A DNA stretch of 64,000 nucleotides from a bacterium (GCA_030539165.1 JAUNSO010000001.1:35286-99285), one strand, 5' to 3'; numbered from the stretch's first letter, positions 46,162 to 55,440 are shown. A program made the numbers and translations. Notes: generated by a model from the sequence alone, not told the origin.

Positions 46162-47232
46162 TTATTCTATATCATCATTTTCGTTTACTTTTAAAATAAC
46201 GATACAGTTACCCTTATTGATCTTCAGTTCTCTTCCGTTCATAATGATTGTATTCTTTTCCAGATCCACATGGAAAAATGTCATGCTGTCAGATTCATGG
46301 TTGAGGCTGACGAGATACTTCGTATTCGGAAAAATACCGATATCCTTTGGATAGTCTCCGCTGACCGGAAGTACGAATTTCTTGGTCAGCATTCCTGTTT
46401 TAACATCAATTGCAAATACACCGACACTGTTGTCTCCTGCATTTGAGCAAAACAGATATTTATTATCTATGGAAAATTTCATGGCACATGCCGCAGATCC
46501 GCCAGCATGATAATCATTCAGAGTAGAGACTGTCTGTATCTTTGTAAATTTAGGATAATCATTCTCTTCTTCATAGGAATAAACGTCAATGATGTTTTTC
46601 AGCTCATGAATGATATACGCATATTTCCCGTCTTTACGAAACTTGATATATTTTGGTGCAGACTCCAGTTCACATCTGACTACATCAATCAGCTTGATCT
46701 TTCCTGTTGCTTCATCAAACCGGTATATCTTTACATGATCCAGTCCTAAGTCAGCTGCACACAGATAATGATTATCACGCGTCATCTTCACACAGCTCAC
46801 ATGCGGTCTGAAATTACGCTCCGAGATACTTCCCATTCCTTTATGAAAAACCTCATCGGTGATTTCACCTGCACCGCCGTCTTCACGAATCTTCAAAACC
46901 GTAATCTTGCCGTCATGATAGCCTGCTACAAATATAAACTGATCTGTATAATCCGTTGAAATATAGCATCCTCTCATACCATTGATAGATGCCTGATTGA
47001 CAAATTCCAGTCCTCCATCCGGCAGGATCCGAAATGCTTCCACTCCAAGATCTGTTATGGAATATAAAAACTTCAGGTTATGTGAAATTGTAAAATAAGA
47101 AGGATTTGTAATGGTGACCTGCTCCCTCTCCGTCATCCTTCCCTGATTGACATCCACATCATATATTTGAATTCCTTTATCATTTCCCTGTGTATAGGTT
47201 GCTACATATGCAACATATTTATCACCCTTCAT
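46162..47232 (-). CDS. Lactonase-like seven-bladed beta-propeller protein
   Basis: The start at 47232 has GAGGAGG 8 nt upstream and gives 356 residues. The sequence shows the repeating beta-propeller pattern of the lactonase / 6-phosphogluconolactonase (Pgl, YkgB-like) family: KYVAYVATYTQGNDKGIQIYDVD at the start, then HNLKFLYSITD, RDNHYLCAADLGLDHVKIYRFD and IDNKYLFCSNAGDNSVGVFAID. The substrate is uncertain: some relatives hydrolyse 6-phosphogluconolactone, others are uncharacterised. There is no signal peptide. It is divergent from potA. Confidence 0.8.
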   Translation of the reverse strand: MKGDKYVAYVATYTQGNDKGIQIYDVDVNQGRMTEREQVTITNPSYFTISHNLKFLYSITDLGVEAFRILPDGGLEFVNQASINGMRGCYISTDYTDQFIFVAGYHDGKITVLKIREDGGAGEITDEVFHKGMGSISERNFRPHVSCVKMTRDNHYLCAADLGLDHVKIYRFDEATGKIKLIDVVRCELESAPKYIKFRKDGKYAYIIHELKNIIDVYSYEEENDYPKFTKIQTVSTLNDYHAGGSAACAMKFSIDNKYLFCSNAGDNSVGVFAIDVKTGMLTKKFVLPVSGDYPKDIGIFPNTKYLVSLNHESDSMTFFHVDLEKNTIIMNGRELKINKGNCIVILKVNENDDIE

Positions 47233-47318
47233 TTCAGGTACCTCCTCGGCTGCTGTAAGTCTTAAATAGTATAGTAACATAGATCGAATTTTTTGTTAAT
47301 ATATTTTCTTAAAATTGA

Positions 47319-47354
47319 TTGACTTTTAGCGCTTTACGTATATAATTTAATGAT
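47319..47354 (+). promoter_or_regulatory. Promoter placed directly at the potA start codon
   Basis: TTGACT (47319-47324), 16 bp, then a perfect TATAAT (47341-47346). The potA ATG is at 47355, only 8 nt after the -10, so transcription should begin within about 0-3 nt of the start codon. Confidence 0.7.
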
Positions 47355-48428
47355 ATGAGCAGAAAACTGATAGAACTACAAAATATCACAAAATCCTTTG
47401 GCAGGGATGTGGTATTGGATGACTTAAATCTTTACATACGTGAGAACGAATTTATTACACTTCTTGGACCCAGCGGCTGCGGCAAAACGACAACACTGAG
47501 GATTATCGGTGGTTTTGAAAGCCCCGATTCGGGAAGTGTTATTTTTGATGGTATCAATATCACTGAGCTGGCTCCAAATAAACGTCAGCTGAATACTGTG
47601 TTTCAGAAGTACGCTCTGTTTTCACATATGAGTGTTGCAGATAATATCGCATTCGGTCTTAAAATCAAAAACAAAAGCAATGACTATATACAGGATAAAA
47701 TCAAGTATGCCCTAAAGCTGGTTAATCTGGACGGCTATGAAAACAGAACTCCGGATTCCCTCAGTGGCGGTCAGCAGCAGCGGATAGCGATTGCACGTGC
47801 CATTGTCAATGAACCCAAGGTACTGCTTCTGGATGAGCCGTTAGGAGCGTTAGATCTCAAGCTCCGTCAGGACATGCAGTACGAACTGATTCGACTGAAA
47901 AATGAACTCGGAATCACTTTCATATATGTCACACATGATCAGGAAGAAGCGCTTACGATGTCTGATACGATCGTGGTCATGAATCAGGGTTATATCCAGC
48001 AGATCGGAACACCTGAAGATATCTATAATGAACCTGAAAATGCATTTGTGGCTGATTTTATCGGTGACAGTAATATCATCGCCTCTACAATGATTGAAGA
48101 CCGTCTGGTGGAAATACTCGGAGCCAGATTTGAATGTGTTGATACAGGCTTTGGCATCAATAAACCTGTAGATGCTGTGATCCGTCCTGAAGATATTGAT
48201 CTGGTCAAACCGTCAGAAGGAACCATTCAGGGTGTTGTATCACATATCATCTTTAAAGGTGTGCATTATGAAATGGAAGTCATGGCTAACGGACATGAAT
48301 GGCTTGTACACAGTACAGATATGTTCCCTGTTGGCACCAAGGTCGGTATTCATGTAGATCCGTTCGATATACAGATCATGCATAAGCCCGAGTCAGAGGA
48401 TGAGGAGGCCGTAGGCGTTGAAGAATAA
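47355..48428 (+). CDS. potA: Spermidine/putrescine ABC transporter ATPase PotA
   Basis: PotA energises polyamine import. The 357-residue protein has Walker A GPSGCGKT near 38, signature LSGGQQQR, Walker [13 protein letters not shown], and the switch His in THDQEEA. A C-terminal TOBE-like domain (about 285-345) follows. The start is fixed: an in-frame stop (TAA at 47343) lies 12 bp upstream, and no other start precedes the conserved [12 protein letters not shown]. There is no Shine-Dalgarno sequence, and the promoter -10 is 8 nt upstream, so the message is probably leaderless. Its end overlaps potB by 11 nt. Confidence 0.94.
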   Translation: MSRKLIELQNITKSFGRDVVLDDLNLYIRENEFITLLGPSGCGKTTTLRIIGGFESPDSGSVIFDGINITELAPNKRQLNTVFQKYALFSHMSVADNIAFGLKIKNKSNDYIQDKIKYALKLVNLDGYENRTPDSLSGGQQQRIAIARAIVNEPKVLLLDEPLGALDLKLRQDMQYELIRLKNELGITFIYVTHDQEEALTMSDTIVVMNQGYIQQIGTPEDIYNEPENAFVADFIGDSNIIASTMIEDRLVEILGARFECVDTGFGINKPVDAVIRPEDIDLVKPSEGTIQGVVSHIIFKGVHYEMEVMANGHEWLVHSTDMFPVGTKVGIHVDPFDIQIMHKPESEDEEAVGVEE

Positions 48429-49233
48429 CAGACGATTACTTGCGACACCATACTTCTTCTGGGCGGCTGCTTTTATAATCATCCCCCTGGGTATGGTGTT
48501 TTATTATGGCTTGACAGACAAATCCGGAGCATTGTCCTTCTCCAATATCTCGGCCATTGCATCTCCCGAAAACTGGAAAGCGCTAATGCTCTCTCTTCTG
48601 CTTTCCCTGATCAGTACTTTGATTTGTCTGCTGCTTGCATATCCTCTTGCATTGATATTATGCAATTTGCATGTCAATCAGTCCAGTTTTATTGTTTTGA
48701 TTTTTATACTGCCCATGTGGATGAATTTTCTTCTGCGTACGCTCGCATGGCAGACATTACTTGAAAAGACAGGTGTCATCAATAGTATATTAAAATTCTT
48801 ACATTTACCTGTTATGGATATCATCAACACACCATACGCGATCATACTTGGTATGGTTTATAATTTTCTGCCGTTTATGGTTCTACCTTTGTTTAATGTA
48901 TTATCAAAGATTGACAGAAACGTTGTCAATGCCGCCAGAGATCTTGGTGCAAACAGTTTTCAGACATTTGTCAAAATCATATTTCCTTTAAGTCTTCCCG
49001 GCGTCATCAGCGGGATTACCATGGTATTTGTTCCGGCGCTGACTACATTTGTCATATCTGACCTGCTTGGTGGCAGCAAGATTTTATTAATCGGCAACGT
49101 AATTGAACAGGAATTCAAACAGGCAAGCAACTGGCATGCAGGAAGTGGTCTGTCTCTTGTCTTAATGATATTTATTATTATCAGTATGATCATTACTGAA
49201 AAATATGATAAGGATGGTGGGGTGATCTCATGA
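48418..49233 (+). CDS. potB: Spermidine/putrescine ABC permease PotB
   Basis: PotB is one of two inner-membrane permeases of the polyamine importer. The 271-residue protein has about six membrane helices; the EAA-loop-like segment is [32 protein letters not shown] near 165. The start is TTG at 48418 with GAGGAGG 9 nt upstream inside the potA end, giving an 11-nt overlap and coupled translation. The stop overlaps the potC start as ATGA. Confidence 0.94.
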   Translation: MKNNRRLLATPYFFWAAAFIIIPLGMVFYYGLTDKSGALSFSNISAIASPENWKALMLSLLLSLISTLICLLLAYPLALILCNLHVNQSSFIVLIFILPMWMNFLLRTLAWQTLLEKTGVINSILKFLHLPVMDIINTPYAIILGMVYNFLPFMVLPLFNVLSKIDRNVVNAARDLGANSFQTFVKIIFPLSLPGVISGITMVFVPALTTFVISDLLGGSKILLIGNVIEQEFKQASNWHAGSGLSLVLMIFIIISMIITEKYDKDGGVIS

Positions 49234-50018
49234 TTGTGAATCGTTTGAAAAAAATATATGTCGCTCTCATCTTTATTCTTTTGTATGCGCCCATCCTGAC
49301 ACTGATCGTGCTGTCCTTTAATGCAAGCAAAACACGTGCCAAATGGGGTGGATTTACAATCAAATGGTATCTTTCCCTTTTTCAAAATGAACAGATTATG
49401 ACCGCATTATCTACTACTTTAATCATTGCTTTTGTGTCTGCACTGATTGCGACCGTGATAGGTACTGCTGCTTCAATCGGTATATTCAGCATGAAAAAAG
49501 GATGGCGTACATTTTATCTTGGTGTAACCAATATCCCTATGTTAAATGCAGATATCGTAACCGGTATATCCTTTATGCTGCTTTATATTGCAATCGGGGC
49601 TTCCTTTGGATTTCCCACTGTATTGCTGGCGCATATTACCTTTAATATTCCATATGTGATCTTAAGTGTCATGCCAAAGCTAAAGCAGGTGAACTACAGT
49701 ACCTATGAAGCTGCTCTTGATCTCGGCGCTTCTCCTGTATATGCTTTTTTTAAAGTGATCTTTCCTGAGATCCTGTCAGGTGTAGCATCAGGGTTTTTGC
49801 TTTCGTTCACAATGTCATTGGACGATTTTATCATTACACACTTTACAAAAGGTCCCGGATTTGATACATTATCAACGAAAATCTATACCGAGGTCAAAAA
49901 GGGAATCAAGCCTGAGATGTATGCTTTATCCACCCTGCTGTTCCTATCGGTGTTGATACTTCTCTTTCTGGTTAATAAAACGCCCAGAAAAGAGAAAAAA
50001 CAAATCATCAAAGAATAA
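49230..50018 (+). CDS. potC: Spermidine/putrescine ABC permease PotC
   Basis: PotC is the second permease of the importer. The 262-residue protein has about six membrane helices and the EAA-loop motif YEAALDLGASPVYAFFKVIFPEILSGVASGFLLSFTMSLDDFIITHF, which is strongly characteristic of PotC. It starts in a 4-nt overlap with potB. The stop lies 19 bp before potD, so all four genes are one transcript. Confidence 0.95.
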   Translation: MIVNRLKKIYVALIFILLYAPILTLIVLSFNASKTRAKWGGFTIKWYLSLFQNEQIMTALSTTLIIAFVSALIATVIGTAASIGIFSMKKGWRTFYLGVTNIPMLNADIVTGISFMLLYIAIGASFGFPTVLLAHITFNIPYVILSVMPKLKQVNYSTYEAALDLGASPVYAFFKVIFPEILSGVASGFLLSFTMSLDDFIITHFTKGPGFDTLSTKIYTEVKKGIKPEMYALSTLLFLSVLILLFLVNKTPRKEKKQIIKE

Positions 50019-50037
50019 CATTATGAAGGAGAGTATT

Positions 50038-51087
50038 ATGAAAAAGTCACTCGTTTTACTGCTATGCCTATGCCTTGGCCTTATGACCATCGGGTGCGGC
50101 AGCAAATCATCGCCGAACGGCAAGGTTGTTGTTTACAACTGGGGTGAATATATTGACCCGGATGTCCTCACCATGTTTCAGGAAGAAACAGGAATTGAAG
50201 TTGTATATGATGAATTTGAAACAAATGAAATCATGTATCCCAAGGTGGAAAGCGGTGCATCAAAATATGATGTGATCTGTCCTTCCGATTATATGATCCA
50301 GAAAATGATCGAGCATGATCTTCTGTCTGAAATCAATTTTGACAATGTACCGAACAGTACCAATATTGGTAAAGATTACTGGACACAGTCGAAACAGTTT
50401 GATCCGGATAATCTGTACTCTGTACCTTATTGCTGGGGAACCGTAGGGATACTGTATAACAAAACCATGGTTGATGAGCCTGTTACAAGCTGGAGTGTTC
50501 TATGGGATGAAAAATATGCAGATAACATTCTGATGCAGGACTCTGTACGTGATGCATTTATGGTGGCGCTCTCCTATGCCGGTCATTCGATCAACTCTAC
50601 AGATCCCGCCCAGTTAGAGGAAGCACGTGATCTTTTGATTCAGCAGAAGCCGCTGACACAGGCATATGTCATTGATCAGGTACGTGATAAAATGATCGGC
50701 GGTGAGGCTGCAATCGGTGTGATTTATTCTGGAGAAGCCATCTTTACACAGCGTGAGAATCCTGATCTGGAATACGTCATTCCTGACGAAGGCACGAATA
50801 TCTGGATTGATTCCTGGGTCATTCCAAAAAATGCTGAAAACAAAGAAAATGCCGAAAAATTTATAGACTACATGTGCCGTGCAGACATTGCTTTAAAGAA
50901 TTTTGATTACATTACCTATTCTACACCGAATGACGCTGCCAAAGAATTGATTGAAGATGATGATATCAGAAACAGTCAGATCGCTTTCCCGGATTTGTCA
51001 CAATACAAATTATCTACATTCTCCTATCTTGGTGAAGAAATGGATGAGTATTATAACCAGTTATGGAAAGAAGTAAAGTCAGAATAA
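50038..51087 (+). CDS. potD: Spermidine/putrescine-binding lipoprotein PotD
   Basis: PotD captures polyamines outside the membrane. The start at 50038 has GAAGGAG 6 nt upstream; an ATG 15 bp earlier is part of that site region. The 349-residue protein has a lipoprotein signal ending in the lipobox MTIGC, then the family start KVVVYNWGEYIDPDVLTMFQEETGIEVVYDEFETNE, SKYDVICPSDYMIQKMI and the central YSVPYCWGTVGILYN. The cargo (spermidine versus putrescine) cannot be settled. A bidirectional terminator follows. Confidence 0.95.
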   Translation: MKKSLVLLLCLCLGLMTIGCGSKSSPNGKVVVYNWGEYIDPDVLTMFQEETGIEVVYDEFETNEIMYPKVESGASKYDVICPSDYMIQKMIEHDLLSEINFDNVPNSTNIGKDYWTQSKQFDPDNLYSVPYCWGTVGILYNKTMVDEPVTSWSVLWDEKYADNILMQDSVRDAFMVALSYAGHSINSTDPAQLEEARDLLIQQKPLTQAYVIDQVRDKMIGGEAAIGVIYSGEAIFTQRENPDLEYVIPDEGTNIWIDSWVIPKNAENKENAEKFIDYMCRADIALKNFDYITYSTPNDAAKELIEDDDIRNSQIAFPDLSQYKLSTFSYLGEEMDEYYNQLWKEVKSE

Positions 51088-51094
51088 TGATCAC

Positions 51095-51133
51095 AAAAAA
51101 AGCGTCCGTGCAGATTTGCCGGACACTTTTTTT
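51095..51133. terminator. Bidirectional terminator between potD and UPF0303
   Basis: A-tract plus GCGTCCG (51102-51108) pairs with CGGACAC (51119-51125) plus T-tract, with one mismatch. A and T runs on both sides let it serve the convergent potD and UPF0303 genes. Confidence 0.8.
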
Positions 51134-51134
51134 A

Positions 51135-51650
51135 TTAATATGCATCTTTGATTCTTGGTACTTCATCAGTATGCAGATATTTTGAGAGGCATTTAATGAC
51201 CAGATCATGATCAGCAACATGATTTAATCCTGAGACTATGACTGCGCCGATCACACCAACCTCTTCGATTCTGATTGGAAAGCCTCCACCGGAATTGGCA
51301 TAAATATGCTCATCCATATAGACATCCTGCATGGTACGTTCCGTTTTCTCTAATTTCGTATAAAGGAACAGACTGCTCGACTCCGTATCTCTGACCGTAT
51401 TGAATTTTCTTCTGATCCAGTCCTCATTCATCGGTGTCTTACCATCGAACATATACTGAAATACAACAAGTCCATTATTCAGTCTGATACTGATGGCAAC
51501 CGGCAGTTCTCTTTTCTTTGCTTCTGCTACCATGATATTACCCAGTTCCCATGCATCTGCATTTGTGAAATGTGTGAACTGAAGTATTTCCTCCTGAAGC
51601 TCAAGAATTTTCATGACCTCTTCCAATGTTTTCTCTTTTTCCTCTGACAT
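51135..51650 (-). CDS. UPF0303 / heme-degrading-domain-like protein
   Basis: The 171-residue protein matches the UPF0303 group (GlcG/HbpS-related fold): NADAWELGNIMVAEAKKRELPVAISIRLNNGLVVFQYMFDG at the N-terminal half and ANSGGGFPIRIEEVGVIGAVIVSGLNHVADHDLVIKCLSKYL at the C-terminal half. Some relatives bind heme or corrinoids, but no function is proven for this group. The ATG at 51650 is preferred over a GTG nine bases earlier because GAAAGGAG is 10 nt before the ATG and too close to the GTG. It is 31 bp downstream of trpS. Confidence 0.85.
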   Translation of the reverse strand: MSEEKEKTLEEVMKILELQEEILQFTHFTNADAWELGNIMVAEAKKRELPVAISIRLNNGLVVFQYMFDGKTPMNEDWIRRKFNTVRDTESSSLFLYTKLEKTERTMQDVYMDEHIYANSGGGFPIRIEEVGVIGAVIVSGLNHVADHDLVIKCLSKYLHTDEVPRIKDAY

Positions 51651-51681
51651 GACAGCCACACTCCTTTCCTAATCGTTTCTC

Positions 51682-52686
51682 TTATCTGATCCTATCAGGG
51701 AATCCAATTTTATGCTGTACCTTACGTAAGGTTTTAGTCGCATAGTAATCAGCCTTTTCGGCATTCTTTTTGATCATTTGATCAATATATGACTTATCAT
51801 TTGACAGCTGCGCCACACGATCCTGAACAGGCTTTAAAACAGATACAACGCTCTCTCCTACAGCCTCTTTAAAATCGCCATATCCTTTTCCAGAAAATTC
51901 ATGTTCTATATCCGTTGGCAGCTTTCCTGTACAGGCTGCATAGATATCAATCAGATTTTTGACACCCGGCTGCTCATCTGTATATCTGACGCATGCCTCA
52001 GAATCAGTAACAGCCCTTTTAAACTTGCGCATAATCGTATCAGGATCATCCATCAGATAAATACTTGCATTTGGATTTTCATCAGACTTACTCATTTTTT
52101 TGGTTGGATCCTGCAGGCTCATGATCTTTGCTCCGACCTTACCAAGATAACCTTCCGGAATTGTGAATACATCACCGTATATACTGTTAAATCTCTGTGC
52201 AATATCTCTTGTGATTTCCAGATGCTGCATCTGATCGATTCCTACAGGGACAACATCTGCCTGATACAGCAGTATATCAGCAGCCATCAATACAGGATAC
52301 GTAAACAATCCGGCATTGATATTGTCTGCATGCTTTGCTGATTTGTCCTTGAACTGTGTCATTCTGTTCAGTTCACCCATATAGGTATAGCAGTTTAAAA
52401 TCCACGCAAGCTCAGCATGACCGGATACATGTGACTGATAATAAATACAGTTTTTCTCTGGATCCAATCCAGCCGCAATGTATAATGTCAACAGTGCTCT
52501 TGCTCTCTTTCGAAGCTCCGCGGGATCCTGTCTGATTGTGATAGAGTGCTCATCTACAACACAATAAAAGCACTCATATTCATCACTCATCGTGACCCAG
52601 TTTTTTAATGCCCCGAGATAATTCCCAAGTGTCAGATTTCCCGTTGCCTGCATACCACTGAATAATACCTTTTTACCATCTATCAT
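51682..52686 (-). CDS. trpS: Tryptophan-tRNA ligase
   Basis: TrpS charges tRNA-Trp. The 334-residue class I synthetase has the HIGH-like motif as TGNLTLGNYLGALKNW near residue 15 and the KMSKS motif intact as KKMSKSDENPNASIYL near 196. VPVGIDQMQHLEITRDIAQRFN is also typical. AAAGGAG precedes the ATG. A promoter lies at 52730-52758, partly inside the end of the upstream gene. The 61-bp gap is too short for a T-box leader, so regulation by uncharged tRNA in that form is not supported. Confidence 0.96.
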   Translation of the reverse strand: MIDGKKVLFSGMQATGNLTLGNYLGALKNWVTMSDEYECFYCVVDEHSITIRQDPAELRKRARALLTLYIAAGLDPEKNCIYYQSHVSGHAELAWILNCYTYMGELNRMTQFKDKSAKHADNINAGLFTYPVLMAADILLYQADVVPVGIDQMQHLEITRDIAQRFNSIYGDVFTIPEGYLGKVGAKIMSLQDPTKKMSKSDENPNASIYLMDDPDTIMRKFKRAVTDSEACVRYTDEQPGVKNLIDIYAACTGKLPTDIEHEFSGKGYGDFKEAVGESVVSVLKPVQDRVAQLSNDKSYIDQMIKKNAEKADYYATKTLRKVQHKIGFPDRIR

Positions 52687-52729
52687 TTCCGTTCTCCTTT
52701 ATTCTTTCCTCATGTGAATCAACTTGATT

Positions 52730-52758
52730 ATTCTAGCACAAAGACGTTCAGAGTGCAA
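52730..52758 (-). promoter_or_regulatory. Probable trpS promoter
   Basis: On the minus strand TTGCAC (52758-52753) and TAGAAT (52735-52730) are 17 bp apart, and TGC just before the -10 gives an extended -10. The -35 overlaps the last codons of the GH13-like gene. Confidence 0.55.
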
Positions 52759-54670
52759 TCAACACAATCGTTGACCTTTCAGATACCGTCAGCTGATCCT
52801 GATTTTTCAAAAGAATTTCTTCCTGGTCTTTGTAAAAATCTCTCCCGTTTTTTGCCCCGGTATCCACCTTCAGATACCACTTCATATTCTTCGGAAGCTT
52901 TGGCAGACCAAACGCATGTGTATCCCAATGCATATTAAAGGCTGCATACAGGAAGCTGTCCTCCTGACTATGATTGATTTTGGCGTATTTTCCACAGAAC
53001 ATCATTCCGATATGGCGGATATGATTGTCAAATTTGGGATACCATGCAGACTCTCCGTGATAAGACAGATCCGGATATCCACAGGATATATAGTCCATGA
53101 TTCTGAGTTCATCCGGCTGATGCAGTATCGGATGCTCTCTTCTGAAGGAAATCATATTTTTTGTAAACTCATACACTTCTTTGCTGAATCTGTTCTGTTT
53201 CCATTCAGTCCATGCTACAGCATTATCCTGACAATACGGATTATTATTTCCGAGCTGTGAGTTGGCCCATTCATCTCCTGCATAAATCATCGGAGTTCCC
53301 TGACTCAAAAGCAAAAATGTAAGTGCATTCTTCATCTGCTTCTTTCGAAGCTCCAGAATTGCTTTTTTTCTGGTAAGTCCTTCATATCCACAGTTCCAGC
53401 TGTAATTATAGCTGTTTCCGTCCTTGTTGTCCTCTCCGTTCGCTTCATTATGCTTGCAGTCATAGGAAACCAGATCATATAATGTAAATCCCTCATATTG
53501 CGAAATATAATGAATGATGCCTGTCTCCTTGGGAACATGTCTCATATGATAGGTAAAGGCCTTCAGCATATCCTCATCACTTTTCAGATACCTTCTCATA
53601 TCATCTGCGTATTCCTGTCTGTATACTGCTAGGTTTTTGCTGTCTCCCAGACGGGTTTCTTTACGAATATTTTCTGTATCAAAATCATAATAATAGATCT
53701 TTGTATCAGCCAGCAGCGGATTTGTTGCAATCAAGGTGACTGGCAGGTTGGTTCCTTGTAAATGGACACCGTCAATATGATATTCCAGTACCCAGTAACA
53801 GATGCAGTCCAGTATCAGATTCCGGTTTATGCCTTCCGGAAAATAAAACTGCATGATCAGCTCAATGCCCTCTTTATGAAGCGCCTTTACCATATCCTTA
53901 TATTCAGATACCGGATCCACGCCATACGCATAAGATGCTTTTGGTGTGAAATAAAAGCCATCAGTGAAGCCCCAGTAATTAACCCTTTGAGCCTTATCCT
54001 TCTCTGCTGTTTCATAGACAGACGCATGATTTCTGAAAGGATGATCATAGTGGCAGGATTCTTCTTCATCAGCTGTCTCATAGAAATCATAAGCCGGAAG
54101 TAATTCAATCTGATTCACTCCCAGCTCCTTAAAATAAGGTATTTTTTCTATCACTCCCTGATAGGTTCCCTTTGCCTTTACTCCGGAGGAAGCATGCTTC
54201 GTAAAACCTCTTACATGCAGGGAATACATCATGACATTTTCAAGCGAGTGCTTTGGAAGCTGATCCTGCTCCCAGTGATACATACTGCAGGATACTCTTG
54301 AATGTACTGTTTCTGTACCTGATACAGTTCCTGCTCCCCACTTGTTTCTGCCGGTTAAGGCAGTCGAATAGGGATCAATCAAGGGCTGATCATCTACCAG
54401 ATAAGAATATTCAAATTCAGTTTCTTTTAAATTCAGAATTCTTACACTGTATATCGTTCCTGTTGCATACTCTTTCGTAACAGGAATTTGAAGAAATGCT
54501 TTTTTTTCACCGCAATGATAGATCAGCAGAACACATTGACAATCTCGTTGAAGACTGATTGCGAAATTATAATCATCGCCACATCTGGTAACGCCAAGAG
54601 GCTGTGGTAGCCCTTTTTGATATTGATATTGCGCTTTTTTCATATTCAGAAGTTTTCCCTCTCTATTCAT
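52748..54670 (-). CDS. Isoamylase/GlgX-like GH13 protein lacking catalytic residues
   Basis: The 640-residue protein has the layout of GlgX/isoamylase debranching enzymes: an N-terminal CBM48-like domain (about 20-125), a barrel, and a beta C-terminus. Family blocks such as HNEANGEDNKDG (407-418) and GTPMIYAGDEW (458-468) are kept. The four GH13 active-site regions are not. Region I DVVYNH is replaced by MQFYFP (273-278). In region II the nucleophile of GFRFD is Gln in GVHLQ (301-305). In region III the acid Glu is lost (IYYYDFD, 325-331). In region IV AHDGFT is QYEGFT (391-396). Hydrolysis is therefore not expected; a glucan-binding or regulatory role is inference. No stops or frameshifts are seen. 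Start uncertain: 54670 or 54643. Confidence 0.82.
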   Translation of the reverse strand: MNREGKLLNMKKAQYQYQKGLPQPLGVTRCGDDYNFAISLQRDCQCVLLIYHCGEKKAFLQIPVTKEYATGTIYSVRILNLKETEFEYSYLVDDQPLIDPYSTALTGRNKWGAGTVSGTETVHSRVSCSMYHWEQDQLPKHSLENVMMYSLHVRGFTKHASSGVKAKGTYQGVIEKIPYFKELGVNQIELLPAYDFYETADEEESCHYDHPFRNHASVYETAEKDKAQRVNYWGFTDGFYFTPKASYAYGVDPVSEYKDMVKALHKEGIELIMQFYFPEGINRNLILDCICYWVLEYHIDGVHLQGTNLPVTLIATNPLLADTKIYYYDFDTENIRKETRLGDSKNLAVYRQEYADDMRRYLKSDEDMLKAFTYHMRHVPKETGIIHYISQYEGFTLYDLVSYDCKHNEANGEDNKDGNSYNYSWNCGYEGLTRKKAILELRKKQMKNALTFLLLSQGTPMIYAGDEWANSQLGNNNPYCQDNAVAWTEWKQNRFSKEVYEFTKNMISFRREHPILHQPDELRIMDYISCGYPDLSYHGESAWYPKFDNHIRHIGMMFCGKYAKINHSQEDSFLYAAFNMHWDTHAFGLPKLPKNMKWYLKVDTGAKNGRDFYKDQEEILLKNQDQLTVSERSTIVLIAL

Positions 54671-54680
54671 TCAGCCATTC

Positions 54681-55415
54681 TCATACAATCAACGGCAGGA
54701 TATTTTTCACCTCACTATGAATACATAGATCTGCGTTCTTATCCGTAAAATGTTCATTTTTTGTAATTAAGATCAATTGATTTCCATGATAATAGTTTGT
54801 GAATGTCTTCACCATTGGGTGATTCAGATTAATGCCCAGAACCATAATCATATCTGCCTGTGCGGCAGCATTGGCAGCCTCTGTCATTCTGTCATTCCGC
54901 ATCATTTCTCCCTGCAGCTTTACCATCGGTCTGATCGGAGATTTACAGTTTTCACATAAAGGCACACCAACTGCATCTTTTATGTATTGTGCCGGATACT
55001 GCTTTCCGCATTTCGGGCATCTGTTATCATGAATGGATCCATGTAATTCTATGACGTTTTTCACGCCGGCCTGCGCTGCCATACTCTGAATGTTGTGGGT
55101 GATACACGCCCTCAGCTTTCCCATTCTCTCCAGCTGAATCAAAGCATCATATGCCTCACTCGGATGAGCATCCAGATGTAAACATTCCTTTTTGTAATAC
55201 TCATAAAACAATTCTGTTCTTGTATTAAAAAAAACAGCTGAATAAATCTCCTCAGGAGAATACCGATACTCCTTTTCAACGCGATAAGCCTCTTCATTGC
55301 TCCATCTGTTCGGCAGACCACATTCCATACCCATACCGACACCAAGCATACAGACAATGTTATCTGTTTGATCAATCATTTTCTTCAGTTTTTCAATCTT
55401 CTCAGAATTATCCAT
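54681..55415 (-). CDS. Sir2-family (sirtuin) protein with altered NAD-binding motifs
   Basis: The 244-residue protein is a sirtuin by overall pattern, including the zinc Cys pairs CPKC (133-136) and CENC (154-157) and the catalytic His of ELHGS (125). Residues that bind NAD+ differ from the rule: GAGIS is GVGMG (25-29), PDFR is PNRW (35-38), TQNID is THNIQ (106-110) and GTSL is GINL (194-197). Deacylase activity by the usual mechanism is doubtful; another ligand or a binding role is possible. The start at 55415 has AGAGG 6 nt upstream. The stop is 10 bp before the degenerate GH13 gene, so the pair should be co-transcribed. Confidence 0.82.
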   Translation of the reverse strand: MDNSEKIEKLKKMIDQTDNIVCMLGVGMGMECGLPNRWSNEEAYRVEKEYRYSPEEIYSAVFFNTRTELFYEYYKKECLHLDAHPSEAYDALIQLERMGKLRACITHNIQSMAAQAGVKNVIELHGSIHDNRCPKCGKQYPAQYIKDAVGVPLCENCKSPIRPMVKLQGEMMRNDRMTEAANAAAQADMIMVLGINLNHPMVKTFTNYYHGNQLILITKNEHFTDKNADLCIHSEVKNILPLIV

Positions 55416-55440
55416 GAGCATCCTCTGTATCCCAAAATAT

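Noticed and set aside
47325..47340. cre-like site (AGCGCT core) between -35 and -10 of potA
   Set aside because: Only the central 6 bp are palindromic and the TG/CA ends of cre are missing.
52687..52747. T-box leader before trpS
   Set aside because: Only 61 bp separate trpS from the upstream gene; no specifier stem or T-box sequence fits.
52748..54670. Reading the degenerate GH13 gene as a decayed pseudogene
   Set aside because: The frame is intact over 640 codons and conserved structural blocks are kept, so a pseudoenzyme is favoured over decay.
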